This document shows positions 20,241 to 31,900 of a stretch of DNA of 64,000 nucleotides, piece after piece (positions within the stretch are counted from its first letter, which is position 1; each line of letters begins with the position of its first letter). This DNA comes from Thalassia testudinum (Eukaryota; Streptophyta; Magnoliopsida; Alismatales; Hydrocharitaceae): positions 121,286,001 through 121,350,000 of the forward strand of contig JAZHRO010000013.1 in NCBI GenBank assembly GCA_037157565.1, in the 5' to 3' direction. Both the position numbers and the translations under genes were made by a program. A model generated the notes under the pieces. That model saw only the letters and a list, made by a program, of their open reading frames with translations, searched no databases and was not told the origin of the DNA.

Positions 20241-22355
20241 TATATCACCGATAGCACAGGAGATCAGGGGGAGCCTAGGTCTTTTGCCTTAGGTGGGAGT
20301 TTGCTCAAAATGATGGAGCTGGCTTGCACTGACAGTACGATTGGGTTCCTACCTTTGGTTTACGGCATTCGCTTGGGTGTACATACGTCTTTCAAGAATC
20401 GTGCATAAGCCGGTACGTGACGAATCGCATCCATCAAGGGGATGTTTATATGGACCTGCTCAAAGAGTTTGACCAGGTCCTCCACAGGTGCCACGAGTTT
20501 AGTTGTCTTCTTTCCCTTGGTCAAGGCCTCAGGAAATGGAACCTTAGATGGTTCCTCTAGAATTGGCTCCAACTCTTTATCAGGGATGGGCGTGTCCTAG
20601 ATGACTAATCTAGGGTTAGGGTCTATAGTCTCAAGCTTGTCGTGGTTAGGAAAAGGTGGGTCTTGTGAGCTTTGCCACTGCAGGTGGTGACGGAATTTAA
20701 TCCTACCTGATTTTTGTTTGGGTTAGGCAAAATAGGTGTCTGCTGCTGAAATCCTGAGTATGAAGTTGAAGCATCCATCCCATTAGGTGATGGAATAGAA
20801 GGGGCCTAATAAACAAAGTGAGCTTGGCCTTGATTTGGGTTGATAACATGCCTCTGGTTCAACATGTTATTCGGGTTTGGAAGAGGCTGGGAAAGGAGTG
20901 CACCAGGCTGGCAAGTACTTGCCAGCTAGGCCAATTGATTACGCAGCTCGGAGATCTCTTCTTTGTGCAATTTTTGCATGTCAACCAAGGTCTAGAGAAT
21001 CAAAGATGTCTGATCTTCTTTAAGCAGTCTAGATTGGAAATTCTGATTAGGCCTTGGTTGAGTGGGCTGATATGGTCGCTACTTTTGTGGTCGGGGTTGG
21101 AATTGGGATCTCGGATTTGGGTCATTTCCTAACCACGCAAAATTAGGATGATTCCGCCATCTAGGGTTGTAGGTGTTAAAGAAAGGATTATTCTGGACGG
21201 CGTGGAGATCCTTGCAGGTCTGAGGAGCTTTGAGATAATCAGGGTACGGGGGTTCAGAGTTCCCCCAACTGTGGTGGGCTAACCCAGAGTTGCCTCCGAA
21301 GCCATAATCAAATGGGGGTGGATATGCATCCATCCCCGAGGAGTGGTAGATGCTGTGCACAGCCTCCCTTCCCATGGGCAGGCACACGTATGTGCTTTGA
21401 GGTGTAGAGGTGGATTTGTGTAGATGATGAGTGATGTTGTCCACCTTCTTTTCGATAATGGAGACATTATCCAATTGACTGGCCAACAACTTCAGATCAA
21501 CGGATGCGGAAAGGCCTCAGGATTTGTCTACCCTTCAATTGCTTGTCAATGCGCGGGTGGATGTCCGGTCATACGCACCCAATGACTCATTGTTCAGGGA
21601 GTTCTCGCACATGTTTTCAAGAATTTCCCAGATCGTGTCCTCATGTTGACCCATGATGCTACCACCACAGGTTGCATTGATAAAGAGCTTGATGTCTTCA
21701 TGGAGTCCATGGTAAAAGGATTGGCTTGTTCCCACTTTGGAACTCCGTGATGGAGGCATTTACACATGAGATCCAGAAAATGACCCCATGCCTCGTGTAG
21801 AGATTCTCCCGCTCCTTGGGAGAAGTGCGTGATTTGGTGCCGCATTGTATTTGTACACCCAATGGGGTAGAATTTTTGCAGGAAGGAGGTTTGAAGTTCT
21901 CCCCATGTGCTGATCGTGTGTGGTTGAGTTTGAAACCAGTGAGAGGCTTTGTCAGCCAAAGAGAATGAGAAGAGTTTTAAGAGTAATCCGTCCCGATTCT
22001 GTACATCCTCCCTGAAAGTGTGGGCTAGATGTTTTAGGTTTTTGATGTACTGGAAAGTATCCTCGGAGTTCAAGCCATGAAATTTTGGGTTCAAATGAAG
22101 CATGCTAGGCTTGAGATCCACCTTGGGTCCTCCCACGGGAATGTTGATTTTATGGTTCGATCTCCACCATTGCAGGATTATAGTGATCTCGCATTTGAGG
22201 ATGCGGTGGTAGGTTGATGATGGCATTGATTTGATTTCGAAAATCATGGAATTGTTGCTCAAGGTTAGGTTGATCTTCTTGGTGATCCATAGTTGATAAG
22301 AGGGAAGTAGGTTCTGAATCAGAAGATATGTCAATGTGATCAGGTTGTTACACAA
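20241..22355 (-). pseudogene. Element D gag
   Basis: The capsid-type domain is clear at 22355-21594: FSFSLADKASHWFQT, then FLQKFYPIGCTNTMRHQI and the segment ending HHGVPKWEQ. A frameshift near 21755 moves the continuation FYHGLHEDIKLFINATCGGS to another frame (21759-21535). 21489-21079 carries the tail with YNPRWRNHPNFAWLGN, a phrase typical of Athila-type Gag. The last part before protease (20572-20360) has EQVHINIPLMDAIRHVPAYARFLKD, equivalent to the segment in B and E. The true start codon is not clear; ATG 22355 is only the first in an open frame. Confidence 0.82.
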
Positions 22356-23386
22356 ACACGGAAGTTGAGGCTTGACCTCGACAAGAGTGAATGACTAATG
22401 GAGGCCTCAAGGGTGGTCTTAAGGACGTCCTCCCAAACATGCACTGATGGAATTGATGAGGGATAGCAGGTGATGGACCCAATCAAGACACCCAAAATAA
22501 TTTTGGACGGCTACAGAGGTTTGGGGGGATGATACCCCCACATCAGAAAGTCATCCACCTGAGAATTACCTAGGCAGCCAGAAAGGGAGTCCCACGAAGA
22601 CCCCTACATGGTAGAGCGCCCCCATGTGTTATAGGGTCTCCCTCGCCTGACCTTTCTTGTCACTGAGCATCCAGGTAGACCAGAATGGGGACTTGACCTC
22701 TTAAGTCTACCAATTTTAGATTAAGAGCACGGGTGCTTATGTTCTCACTTGAACTTTAGGATGTTTTTGTGCAAGGTGACCTAATTTGAAGATTGGTTAA
22801 CCCAACAAGGTGGGTCAACTTCACCTAATTGTCCTTTGAGAAATTTAGGTCCCTCTTTTAGTGTTCAAATGAAATTAAGAGCCTGATTTTAGGGTTTGCA
22901 TGAATAGATCAATTCTATCAAGGCTTAGGCACACAGACTATTTGGGAAGCTTAATTCTTGATTAAGCAAGTGTGACTTTAAAACCCTAAACTGAAAATCC
23001 TAATTGATTATGATTGGTCCAATTTAATTCGTGCAAATATGGTATTTAGGGTTCAAGCAAGAAGGTGATAGCCCTAGATACCTTAAACCCTAAGTAGGTG
23101 CACAAATCCGGGTTTGGATGTTCTCTAAATAGAATGTATCAAATCAAGCAACTTGATGATTAATCTAAGAATAGAATGCAAGTTCAATCTAATTGATTTG
23201 TTTCTTCTTTTAGCTTTTTCAGAATCCGGGGCTTAGGGAAAATTGGATGGAGTTTACCTACCCCTGGAGTGTTCTAATGTGCAACTAACCTTTCTCCAAC
23301 GAATCCCTGAAATGGCTCACAAAAAAGAAAGAGCAAGTTAGTATCAAATTAGATATTGCAAGCAAGAGATCAAAGTTGCACGTTGC
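22356..23386 (-). other. Untranslated leader of element D
   Basis: About 1 kb, AT-rich on average, between primer site and gag. I see no open frame or recognisable motif. Confidence 0.55.
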
Positions 23387-23404
23387 TCCCCGGCAACAGC
23401 ACCA
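23387..23404 (-). other. Primer-binding site of element D (tRNA-Asp type)
   Basis: The minus strand reads TGGTGCTGTTGCCGGGGA, 16/18 to the tRNA-Asp 3' complement; both differences are C-to-T at CG. The spacer is 3 bases to the LTR at 23408. Confidence 0.83.
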
Positions 23405-23407
23405 AAA

Positions 23408-26061
23408 TGGTAATGAGCGAGATCAATGTTTCACAAGCTGCATCGTAGTATAGGTCGAAATCACTTGAAAACAAATAAGATTTATGCTCAAAAGAAATCT
23501 GCGGTCGAACACAGGGAGCAAGTAACAATTAACTCTCAAGATTGCAATTCCATCAATGTATAACAATAAATCCAAGCAAGAATGATATATATGATAAAGC
23601 AAATGTCAATGAAGTAAAAAGATTAGGGTAAAATGGTGGTTTGAATCACCAAATTATCCTAAGCACAAATAAGCTCTAGTATCTCAAATAATGCAACAGT
23701 AATATCAATGCAACAGTAGTATCAGTCGACGGTCAGGCTAATCAGTCAACTTAAACAACAGGTGCTACAGTGCTAGGGAAGCACTGCTCTTCTTTGTCTT
23801 TTTCTTCTTCTCTTCTTTTCTTTCTCTTCTTCTTCTCTTCTTCACACATAGAGGGGCTCTAATTTTGGCTAAGTGTCGAAATCTCCTCAGAGCAAAAACC
23901 TCCCTTGACCCACGCACACACTCTCTCTCTTTCTCTCTCTAGATCTCACTCTCCCAGAGCTTTCCACAGTCACTGGTAATCAGATTCGAATCTAAGCGCA
24001 CCCGGGACTAGAGCTACGGGCGTGGGTCACAACCGAGGTGTGCACAAAAGGTGGGTAAATGGGACAAACCAGGCACGCATGATGCGTGTCACGGGCGAGG
24101 CACGTGTGAAGGGGTGGTGGGGGACCTCACCCCCCAAGTGTGTTGAGGAAATAAGCCTGCTTAACTTTTTTAATTTATGCACTGCTACAAATCCGCCGCT
24201 CTACAATGTGGGACTAAAGTCCCTACCTTATTTCTTCGCGTGAGCTACAGGTCGTGAATATTCGAATTGGGGATGGAGACGACCCCTGCAGCTGTAATTG
24301 ATGACCTGGGGAGGTTTCTGGAACTGGTCCATAGTGCCTAGAGGCTTCACTTGGAGCTATTGGCTGGGAAGTGAGCTTCAAAGCTTGCTCAAAGCTCTAC
24401 GGCAATGGTGTGGTACCTGAAACCTGAAATTCAAGAAAAAGGCCTCATAGCCACGTTAGATGACTCAGTAGTATCGTCGAGGGACGACGAATGTGGTGGT
24501 GGGTGTAGCGTGGAGTGAGAGGGTGTGTAGGTCACTGGCAGAGATGGAGACGGTTATGCGAAGGTGGGTTGTTCGGGGGCATGTTTGGGGGGTGAATCGG
24601 TGAAATAGATAGAGGGCATTTGCCCCTTGGGTCGAGGCGGAGATGTAGGGATTAACGGCGTGGAGTTTAGTGGTGTGTGGAGCAAGATGCGCCTCACCGA
24701 AGGTGTGGTTGAACATGGAAGGGATGATAGTGAACGGTGGTAGCATAGTCGAAACTGAGTGTGGTTGAGGTGAAAATGAAGTAGAGGAGTTAGGGAACTT
24801 ATCTAGGTAGTTGGCATATGATGGAGAGAAGAGGTGACGTCGGTTGCAATATGGTCGGTGATAGGGAAGAAGGTAGCTCCGGTAGGGGTTGGACTGCGAG
24901 GACGAAGGAGATAGAGGCGTTGGTTGGTATTGCTCGACGCGGAGGAAGCTGAGGGAGAAAAATCCATCGTCGGTATTGCGAACAGATGAGGAATGGAGAT
25001 GAAGGAGGTTGTCAGACATCAAGGAGCACTTCGGTCGGAGGAGGAGAGAAGAATTGGGGGTTATTCTTGTCGAATTCGAGCGTGAGGAACTCGGCGATGT
25101 CTGGGGGTTCTTTTATAAGGGTCTAGAGGGTGAAAAGAGCTTGGAAGCCAAGCTTCCAAGCTTGGAAGGTTTGCCGGAGATGGGGACTCGAATCTTTCAA
25201 AGATTCGCACTAGGATTTGGGCCAATTTTATAGCTTTGAATCTGGCTCAAAATGAAGGGAATTCCTTAACGAACTTCCCTTTCAAATCTGAGAGGGATTC
25301 GTCAAGGAATCAAGGAGAAAATGCCAAATCAAGCTCGTTAGAGTTGTAGGATTAGGATTTCATGGTGGCAGGGACCTATTTGAAGAAGGAGACAATAAAG
25401 TTGGGAACCTATTTGTAAAGGATTCAAAAGTTAGGGGCATGTGTGTGAGATAAAAGAGTCAGATAAAACCAAATTGCAAACTTGGTCAAGACAATCTCAG
25501 ATTGGGCCTAAATTTTAGTACAAAACTAATTTGGACCTAAGGAATCCAATGGTGAGGTTGAATTTTGGTTTTAACATAGTTTGACTAGGTAGTTTGCACA
25601 ATTACCCAAATTAGGGTAAATGTCTGTCTGAGACTATTTTAGGTCACAACCGGTTCCAATGGTCAAATTGAAGGTATGAAACCCAAGAACATTTTTCCAA
25701 GATTTTTAGAGGGTTTAGGTGAATTTTATCCTGATCGGAACCTTAGTTAATCAAGCGGGTTTGTTTTTAGGGTTTCAAAAGTCATTTAATTTTCAACACA
25801 TGCGAAAACCCTTTTCCGCCTGTATTAATACACTAGTTAGACTCTTAAGATCATTTAACCCTTAATTAACCCTTGAGAAAACTCGTGATTGTTCTGCATT
25901 CATGATATGATGGTAAAATTACAGTTTTAACCCTGGTTTCTTATCTTCTTCTCAAATCAATGTTTTGTGCCCTCAAGACCTTCTAAAAGATATGTAAGAG
26001 CTTTTATTCACTTAATCAGTTCAAATTGAGCTAGCTATGGTTCATGATGGTGTTCCCATCA
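23408..26061 (-). repeat. 5' LTR of element D (2654 bp)
   Basis: On the minus strand it starts TGATGGGAACACCATCATG and ends CTCATTACCA. The start is confirmed by the second copy at 15222. The TATA box (TTATAAAAG) is at 25118-25110. A 16-base perfect palindrome CTTCCAAGCTTGGAAG (25153-25168), overlapping a 10-bp hairpin (25138-25162), lies 20-50 bases upstream of it. The U5 motif CTCCCTGTGTTCGACC is at about 23521-23506. CT-rich simple sequence occurs at 23800-23850 and 23918-23942. A 185-codon open frame (25022-24465) starts just downstream of the expected transcription start; it has no recognisable domain. Confidence 0.85.
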
Positions 26062-26756
26062 ACTACCCTAAACTACACCCTAGTTGGCGCCAAAATACAC
26101 CACCCACACCCCCTCATTTTGGCACCACCTATATCTACCCTTAATCCCATAACCACCACCACATGGAGCCATCCTAACCCTTCCTAAAACCCTTGCCACT
26201 TAACCCACTTAAAGCCTCCTAGAATTGGCGCCAAAACACCTAACCACACCTCCACATATCCCTTAAGTTGGCGCCAACTAACCCTAGCATCCATCTCCTA
26301 ACTACCACCCTATGATATAATCTTAGCCCAACAACACACTGACCTATCCCTTAACCCTACCCTACAAAGAGTTGGCACCAACTCTTTTAACCATAATAAC
26401 CACCACCACATGCACCTCTCTACCTCCATGCCAATCTTCATTCACCATCCATCAACCAACTTCCACATCCTAGCCTTCCATCACACCACCTTTCCTTTAA
26501 CCCTAGTTAACTATCCATACCTCCCACCACTCCTATATATACCCATACCTACCACCATTAACAAGGCATCCTTGGCTACATATATTCCACACTATACCCA
26601 CTTATAGCCCACGGCCAAGAGAGAAGAAGAAGAAGATTAAGGGGACACTCTATCCCCTTGGTGCCTTCCCATCTTCTCTTTTCTCTTGTGTCTACGCCAG
26701 CCAAAGGAAGAAGCTGGGCAAGGAGGATCTTTGGAGGAGATCTTGAGGGTGGTACA
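26062..26756 (+). repeat. 5' LTR of element E, middle part
   Basis: It begins directly after the D terminus at 26061 and aligns, reversed, with about 14050-13580 of LTR B. It holds three exact TTGGCGCCAA palindromes (26084, 26225, 26268) and variants such as TTGGCACCAA at about 26373, upstream of the TATA-like run TATATATA at 26534. It ends at target duplication GTACA (26752-26756), where K is inserted. Confidence 0.82.
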
Positions 26757-28796
26757 TGATGCGGGCTTTTATACTCAACTCAGTAATTAAGTTAATTGCA
26801 CTTAATTAAGAGTAGAAAAAGTTACTTAGGTTAACTTGAAATTATGTCGGTTATGTAGTATAGGGTCGAATTAACCTAACATTTTAGAAATTTTTACCGG
26901 TTGAGTCCAGGTCGATCACTGGGAGGTATAATAATTTTCCAAATTCACTAATTTTCTTTTATTTCTCTATAAGTTTAGGAGGTATAACTAAGTTGATTTT
27001 AAAAAACATGAATTTTGCCAAAATATTTAAACTATAAGAATATACAAAATTCCATATGAAAAACATATTTACTCAAATGATGTACTTTATTAACAAGTAA
27101 ACATGTTAGTTTTCCAATTTTGTTTCAAAAGAAATTAAGGCAATTAAAAGTTGTTCTATTAAAATATGCCTTTTTACAATTAAAACAAATTCAAAAAGTA
27201 ATTAAAATGATGCAAGAAAAAATAATATCCTTCATTTATTTTCTTCAGCCTCTCACCTTCTTCTCCTTTTCTTTCTCTTCTTCTCTCTCTCGAGCTCTTT
27301 TCTTACCTCTCTTCTGTTGTTCCTGCCTTCTTCTCTTCATGTCTCTACTCTCTTTCCCTTAAGTCTTCTCCTGCAGCCTTCTCTTCCTGTTCTTTAACAC
27401 TCTTTTCCTTCCTTAGTGCCTTTGCTCCTTTGTTTACTTATTCTTCAGCTTCAGCAGTTAGCATTTAACAACCATCGACTTCTCTTTCAATTCCCTTAGA
27501 CTTTCAGCTGAATCAAGTTTTTTTTACTTGCCAACAAAAAATTTTTTTAATTTGCAGCGAGGTCCTTTCGGAGATACACAGCACCCTGAGACCAAGGTGG
27601 GACTAGACCCTACTCGGTCCTCGCCTAATCTCAATTAGGTTCGTTTTTTGTTCATTTCATATCGGTCCATAATATCGAGCCAATTCGGCTCAACCCAGCC
27701 TCCCTGGCCTCTCGCCTTCCTAGGGAAACTTCTCTCACACCCACAAGGGCGCACACCAATAGGCACACAAGCCCGCACACACACATGCACATGCTCAAAA
27801 TGTTCAGAATGCTCAGATCAGATCGGTAGCCGATGCGTCGAGCGTTGACGACTGAAGAGGCCATGCAACGAATTCATTTTATCCCCAGGTGCGCGCTCGT
27901 GAACTAGCGATGTGGGACTAACCTACCCCTTCCAGACCCAACTTCAAATGATCATAACATTCCACCCAGAGCTAGAAATAGAGTGATTTCAAGTTTGTTA
28001 GAAAGCTCTAAGATAGGTCTACACAATTGCAGGGTCAATTTACAGTTTTGAAGATGTTTTCCTTTTCAATTTGAAAGATGAAATCAGGGGTTCCTACAAG
28101 TTATTACTAGCCTGGAAAATGAAATTATATCTACAGAGTCCTCAGATGGACCTATCTCTCTCATTTAAAGTTCTGTACAAGTTATATAAGTAATTCCGCA
28201 TCTGTTAGAGTAGATTTTAAGCTCTTAAGACCTTCAAGAACAGCAAAGAAGCTCTTCACTTCTCTGAAAGCTTCAGAGTTCAAATTTCAGACTTCATTAT
28301 GTGCAACAAATACTTAAGAATGTTTCTAATTGATTTAAACTAATTCTAAGGGTTATAACTAACTTAATTAGACAGGATTCAAATTCATATCTCATCAAAA
28401 TGCTTCTCTTGTTAGTTTGGGTTCGAAAGTAACCCAAATTGATAGGAACTAAATTTTCACTAAATAACTCATCTTAGCTCACTTTAATCACTTTCAGATC
28501 ATCAAACAAGATCCCAGAAATAGTTTAATCTCCTCAATACCTCAATTCGAGCTCAGATCTCCATTATCAGACTCATGTTGACTATGAAGGCACAAAGGTT
28601 GACTTTCTGTTTAAAGCTTCTCCACAGGAAATCAAAGCCTCAATTAGAGTCTCCTCAACATCAGAAACTTATTCAGATCTTCAGATAGGTGTTCTGACCT
28701 TGATTCCTAGGGTTACAGGCTCACCTCCTGAACCTAAAAAGGTGTGTGTTCGTCAAAGAAAATCAGAGGTTGTTACAGTGTTTAAAAGGTTTAAAC

Positions 28797-29214
28797 AGCT
28801 TCAGTGCATTACACTGAAGCTTCTAGGTTTCTTCAATGTTCTTCAGATCTCTCCTAATAGACTTCTCCAACACTGCCGGAGTTGGAGAAGATGAAGTCAA
28901 ATCTACAGCTCTAGTGGCTAAATCCTCAAATAAACAACCTTAAAACAATCAGTGATCCATTTAATATCATTTTGGAGCTTCTCAATAAATTCTAAAGGCT
29001 GAAACACAATTTTGAAAAGTGTGTACAGATTGTGAAAACTTACCATTTTTTATTTAAAAAGGATCCTGAGGTTGCAAGGAACCTCAGTATCACATTTAAT
29101 TCTTCATTTGTCTCTTTAAATGTAATATTTGACAGTGAGTTTGTTTCTTAAAGGATCTGAGTGGTTAAAGCTCAGGACTTGTTTAACCTCTCAATTGAGA
29201 GGTTAAAACAAGTC
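28797..29214 (-). repeat. Cluster of strong inverted repeats in K
   Basis: Three hairpins in 420 bp: AGCTTCAGTG/CACTGAAGCT (28797-28806 and 28812-28821, loop 5); CTGAGGTT/AACCTCAG (about 29065-29086, loop 6); and a 20-base perfect palindrome AACCTCTCAATTGAGAGGTT (29185-29204) extended on both sides by GACTTGTTT and AAAACAAGTC. All would lie in the transcribed part if the TATA at 30007 is used. Confidence 0.65.
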
Positions 29215-29660
29215 AACTGATGTTTATATTCATAAATATATATTTAATTTAGAATTTGAACAACTCCTGAGCCGCCATTAACAGCGAGCTCAAGAACTTA
29301 ATTATACTTGGGCATTTAATTTATATGTGGTAATTATATGTATTATAGTGTCGATTAGGGTCCATAAGTGGTGAATAGATGATGAAGAACCCAATGGAGG
29401 TGGAATTAACTCGACTACTGTCACCATGGACAGTGTCAATAGTCGGTGGAGGTGGAATGTGAATTAAGCAATTAGATGATTCAATTAGGTGTTTAAATGA
29501 TTTAGAAATGGTCATGGAAGTTAAAGGAGGGTGTATAGTGAGTTAAAACGACAAGATTAAAGCTTTGGCGAGCTCAAGGAGTTAGCCTGAGTCGACGAAG
29601 ATGACACTAAAATACGACATTAATTCTAATCTAACTACCTAAACTAACTAACTAAGCTAG

Positions 29661-29688
29661 CCTACTCCTACTCCTACTCCTACTCCTA
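29661..29688. repeat. Hexamer microsatellite (CCTACT)n
   Basis: Four and a half head-to-tail copies of CCTACT inside K. Confidence 0.8.
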
Positions 29689-30118
29689 ATCTACTGTTAC
29701 TTGGACGAAGGGGTCAATCAGGTTCCACCGAAGTCTCATGGCAGACGAAGAAATCAGTGGGTGGAAGAAAGATCTCCGGTAGGCGGAAGTGAGGTGGAGC
29801 AGAGGATTCCTTAGGTCAGTGCCATTGTTAGAGACGTGGAAGACCACGACGGATCTCCTCGGCTGATTAAGATGAATGAAGGAAGTCAGAAATTGAAATG
29901 GGAAGTCATCGGAGTTTTAGACGAATAGCCTATCAAATCAGCCGTAGTGTTAGAAGAGGGAAGGGAGCCAACTTGAGTAAAATCTGAGGGGTTAAGGGGT
30001 ATTTATAGTAGTTGGCGGCAAAGAGAATGGCGGGGTCTGGCCAAAGAAGGAGCTTGAGGAGCTTAACCTTCAACATCGTCTCCGACGACGGTGAGGTTAT
30101 CTCCCACAGAAAAAAAGG

Positions 30119-31900
30119 TGATGTAAACACATTTACACTACTTAAGATGTCTATTTATTCATGTTCTTAAGCATAGGATTGCATTTCATGATATAAATAT
30201 TGCATAACATGCATCATCTTGCATTTAGAGTAGTTTGAATAAAATGGAGGTTAATTGTCTCCTTTTATATGCTTCGACAGGGCAAACATTTTATCGAAAC
30301 CTCGGATCGAAGATCCAACCATATGGATGTGATCAGGGCGACGATTGGAGTTCAACGACTCCAAGATCGCCCTAATCAGGCATCCGTAGCATCAGATAGT
30401 GACCGGGGAACCCTAGAAGATCAAGGGCCAGGATGGTGTAAATCCTCACTTAAAATGAAAAATCCGACTGCACGGATGAATTCGAATTGACGATCGTAGT
30501 CCAACGACGGAAAATCGAGTCAATCCGACATCCGTGGCACCATCTACAACATCCAGAAGATGGACGGCCAAGATGGCGCCACGTGGCGCCATCTCGGTCG
30601 CCCAAACGGTCGCATGCAACAAGTGAAGCTTCCGCACCCGCCCCCTCTCCGCCGTTGGATCTCGATCCAACGGCTGTGGACAGCTGTGCCTAAAAGTGTC
30701 CGCTCGACTGTCCGTGCCTCGTAGCGCAGCGGTCGAGGGCGCTATCGCGACCTGCAGCCGCGGGTTGGAGCCGCAGCGAAGGGGAGAAAGGCACGGGCGA
30801 GCAAGCCCTAGCGAGCGTTGGATCGTCATCGGGCGACTCAGGTCCACCGATAGCATTCACGCACTATTGCACGCGTGGCGAGGACGTGCCATCGTACGCA
30901 CTGGGCAGGCGCGCAGTAGTGGGCAAAGACACATCTTAAGCCGTCCGATCTCACGATCGGACGGCTGTGGATGAAAGAACGTGGGCAGGGTTGAGAAAGA
31001 GCGCAGCTGAGGAGGCGTGCGTGGGTGGCGGGTACTACACCCACGTTGGGGCTTTAGTGATGGTTTTATCCATCACTAAAGACCCCTCATTTATTATTTT
31101 AAACATGTAATGACCAATTTGCCCCCACTCCTTGCAACTATAAAAGGAGACCCCCTCCATACGAAATTCTCATCCCTTCTTTTCTCTACCTCTCCAAAGC
31201 TCAAGAGTAGCTTGTCCCACACCTGGGATGCTTCTCACGAGATAAAGTCCAAATTTTCATCCCCCTTCGGAAGTGGATCCCACGACGACGACAGCGTGCT
31301 GCTCTGTTCCCATTCTTCTACTTCGTCCTCCTTCATCCTGCTTTGTCCTCCTTCGTCCAGGCGTCGTCCCATCCGGCTCATCCTCCAAGCGATCGTCGAG
31401 GAGGATTTATCTCTTCCTATTCTTTTTACTGCTTTCTAGTATAGATTTACTGCTTTCTAGAGTAGTTCTGCTTGTCCTCCAAGCGATCGTCGAGGAGGAC
31501 ATTTCTCCCTCCTTTCTTTTAATACTTTCTAGAGTAAATTTATCACTTTCTAGTGCAAATGTGTTATGCTTTCTAGTTATAATGAACAAACTCATTAATG
31601 ATAAATTCTTTGTTTATTCTACATCTCATTTTTAATTTTTATGTGTAATATTCTCTCTCTTACCCTCTCTCTCTCTTCAATTTATTGCAAATAATTAGAT
31701 AGTTTTAAATTGAATTACTTCGTGACAAATAAAAAGAAACGCATAGTTTTTAAATCAAAACGTCCGCCTCCCTGTGTTCGACCCGAAATTTCAATTTCGG
31801 TATAAATTTTATTTATTGAACACGAGTTCTTCGCTTTCAAGCTATAACGACAGGTTTTCTAAAACCAAACACGTTAGCGCAGCAATTCATGAGTTCAACA
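30119..31900 (+). repeat. Solo LTR A2 (1782 bp), same family as LTR A
   Basis: It begins TGATGTAAACAC and ends GAGTTCAACA, with no primer site after it. The flanks AAAGG (30114-30118) and ATAGG (31901-31905) match at 4 of 5 bases and are a probable, slightly eroded target duplication. It aligns along its length with 4217-2452 reversed. The TATA box TATAAAAGG is at 31139-31147 and the U5 motif CCTCCCTGTGTTCGACCCG at 31768-31786. Overlapping open frames at 30446-31044 and 31110-31635 come from its GC-rich and CT-rich content and also appear in LTR A; they are not gene-like. Confidence 0.9.
30571..31147 (+). promoter_or_regulatory. U3 promoter of LTR A2: palindrome series and TATA box
   Basis: (i) A 24-base perfect palindrome at 30571-30594, core GGCGCCACGTGGCGCC, containing the G-box CACGTG; (ii) hairpin GCCGTTGGAT/ATCCAACGGC, loop CTCG, 30651-30674; (iii) hairpin AGCCGTCCGATC/GATCGGACGGCT, loop TCAC, 30939-30966; (iv) hairpin CTTTAGTGATGG/CCATCACTAAAG, 31052-31081; TATA at 31139. 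Spacings from (iv) to TATA and (i) to (ii) are within a base of those in LTR A. Confidence 0.72.

Larger units (their letters stand above)
15097..26061 (-). mobile_element. Element D: Athila-like gypsy retrotransposon, 3' LTR cut by element B
   Basis: On the minus strand: 5' LTR 26061-23408, primer site, leader, gag, protease, RT, RNase H, integrase, 3' non-coding region, polypurine tract and the first 126 bp of the 3' LTR (15222-15097), where element B enters. Both LTR starts begin TGAT(A/G)GGAACACCATCATG and align through their common part, which defines the element. It sits in the 5' LTR of element E, whose sequence resumes at 26062 (expected target duplication ACTAC). The pol differs clearly from B, E and G, so it is a second Athila-like family. 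Confidence 0.85.

Noticed and set aside
24022..24243. 73-codon frame in LTR D on the plus strand
   Set aside because: Antisense to the LTR, short, with no domain.
24465..25022. 185-codon frame in LTR D just downstream of the TATA box
   Set aside because: No domain, low-complexity Ser/Thr/Pro/His content, and no second full copy to show conservation. Its position in the leader is curious but not enough for a gene call.
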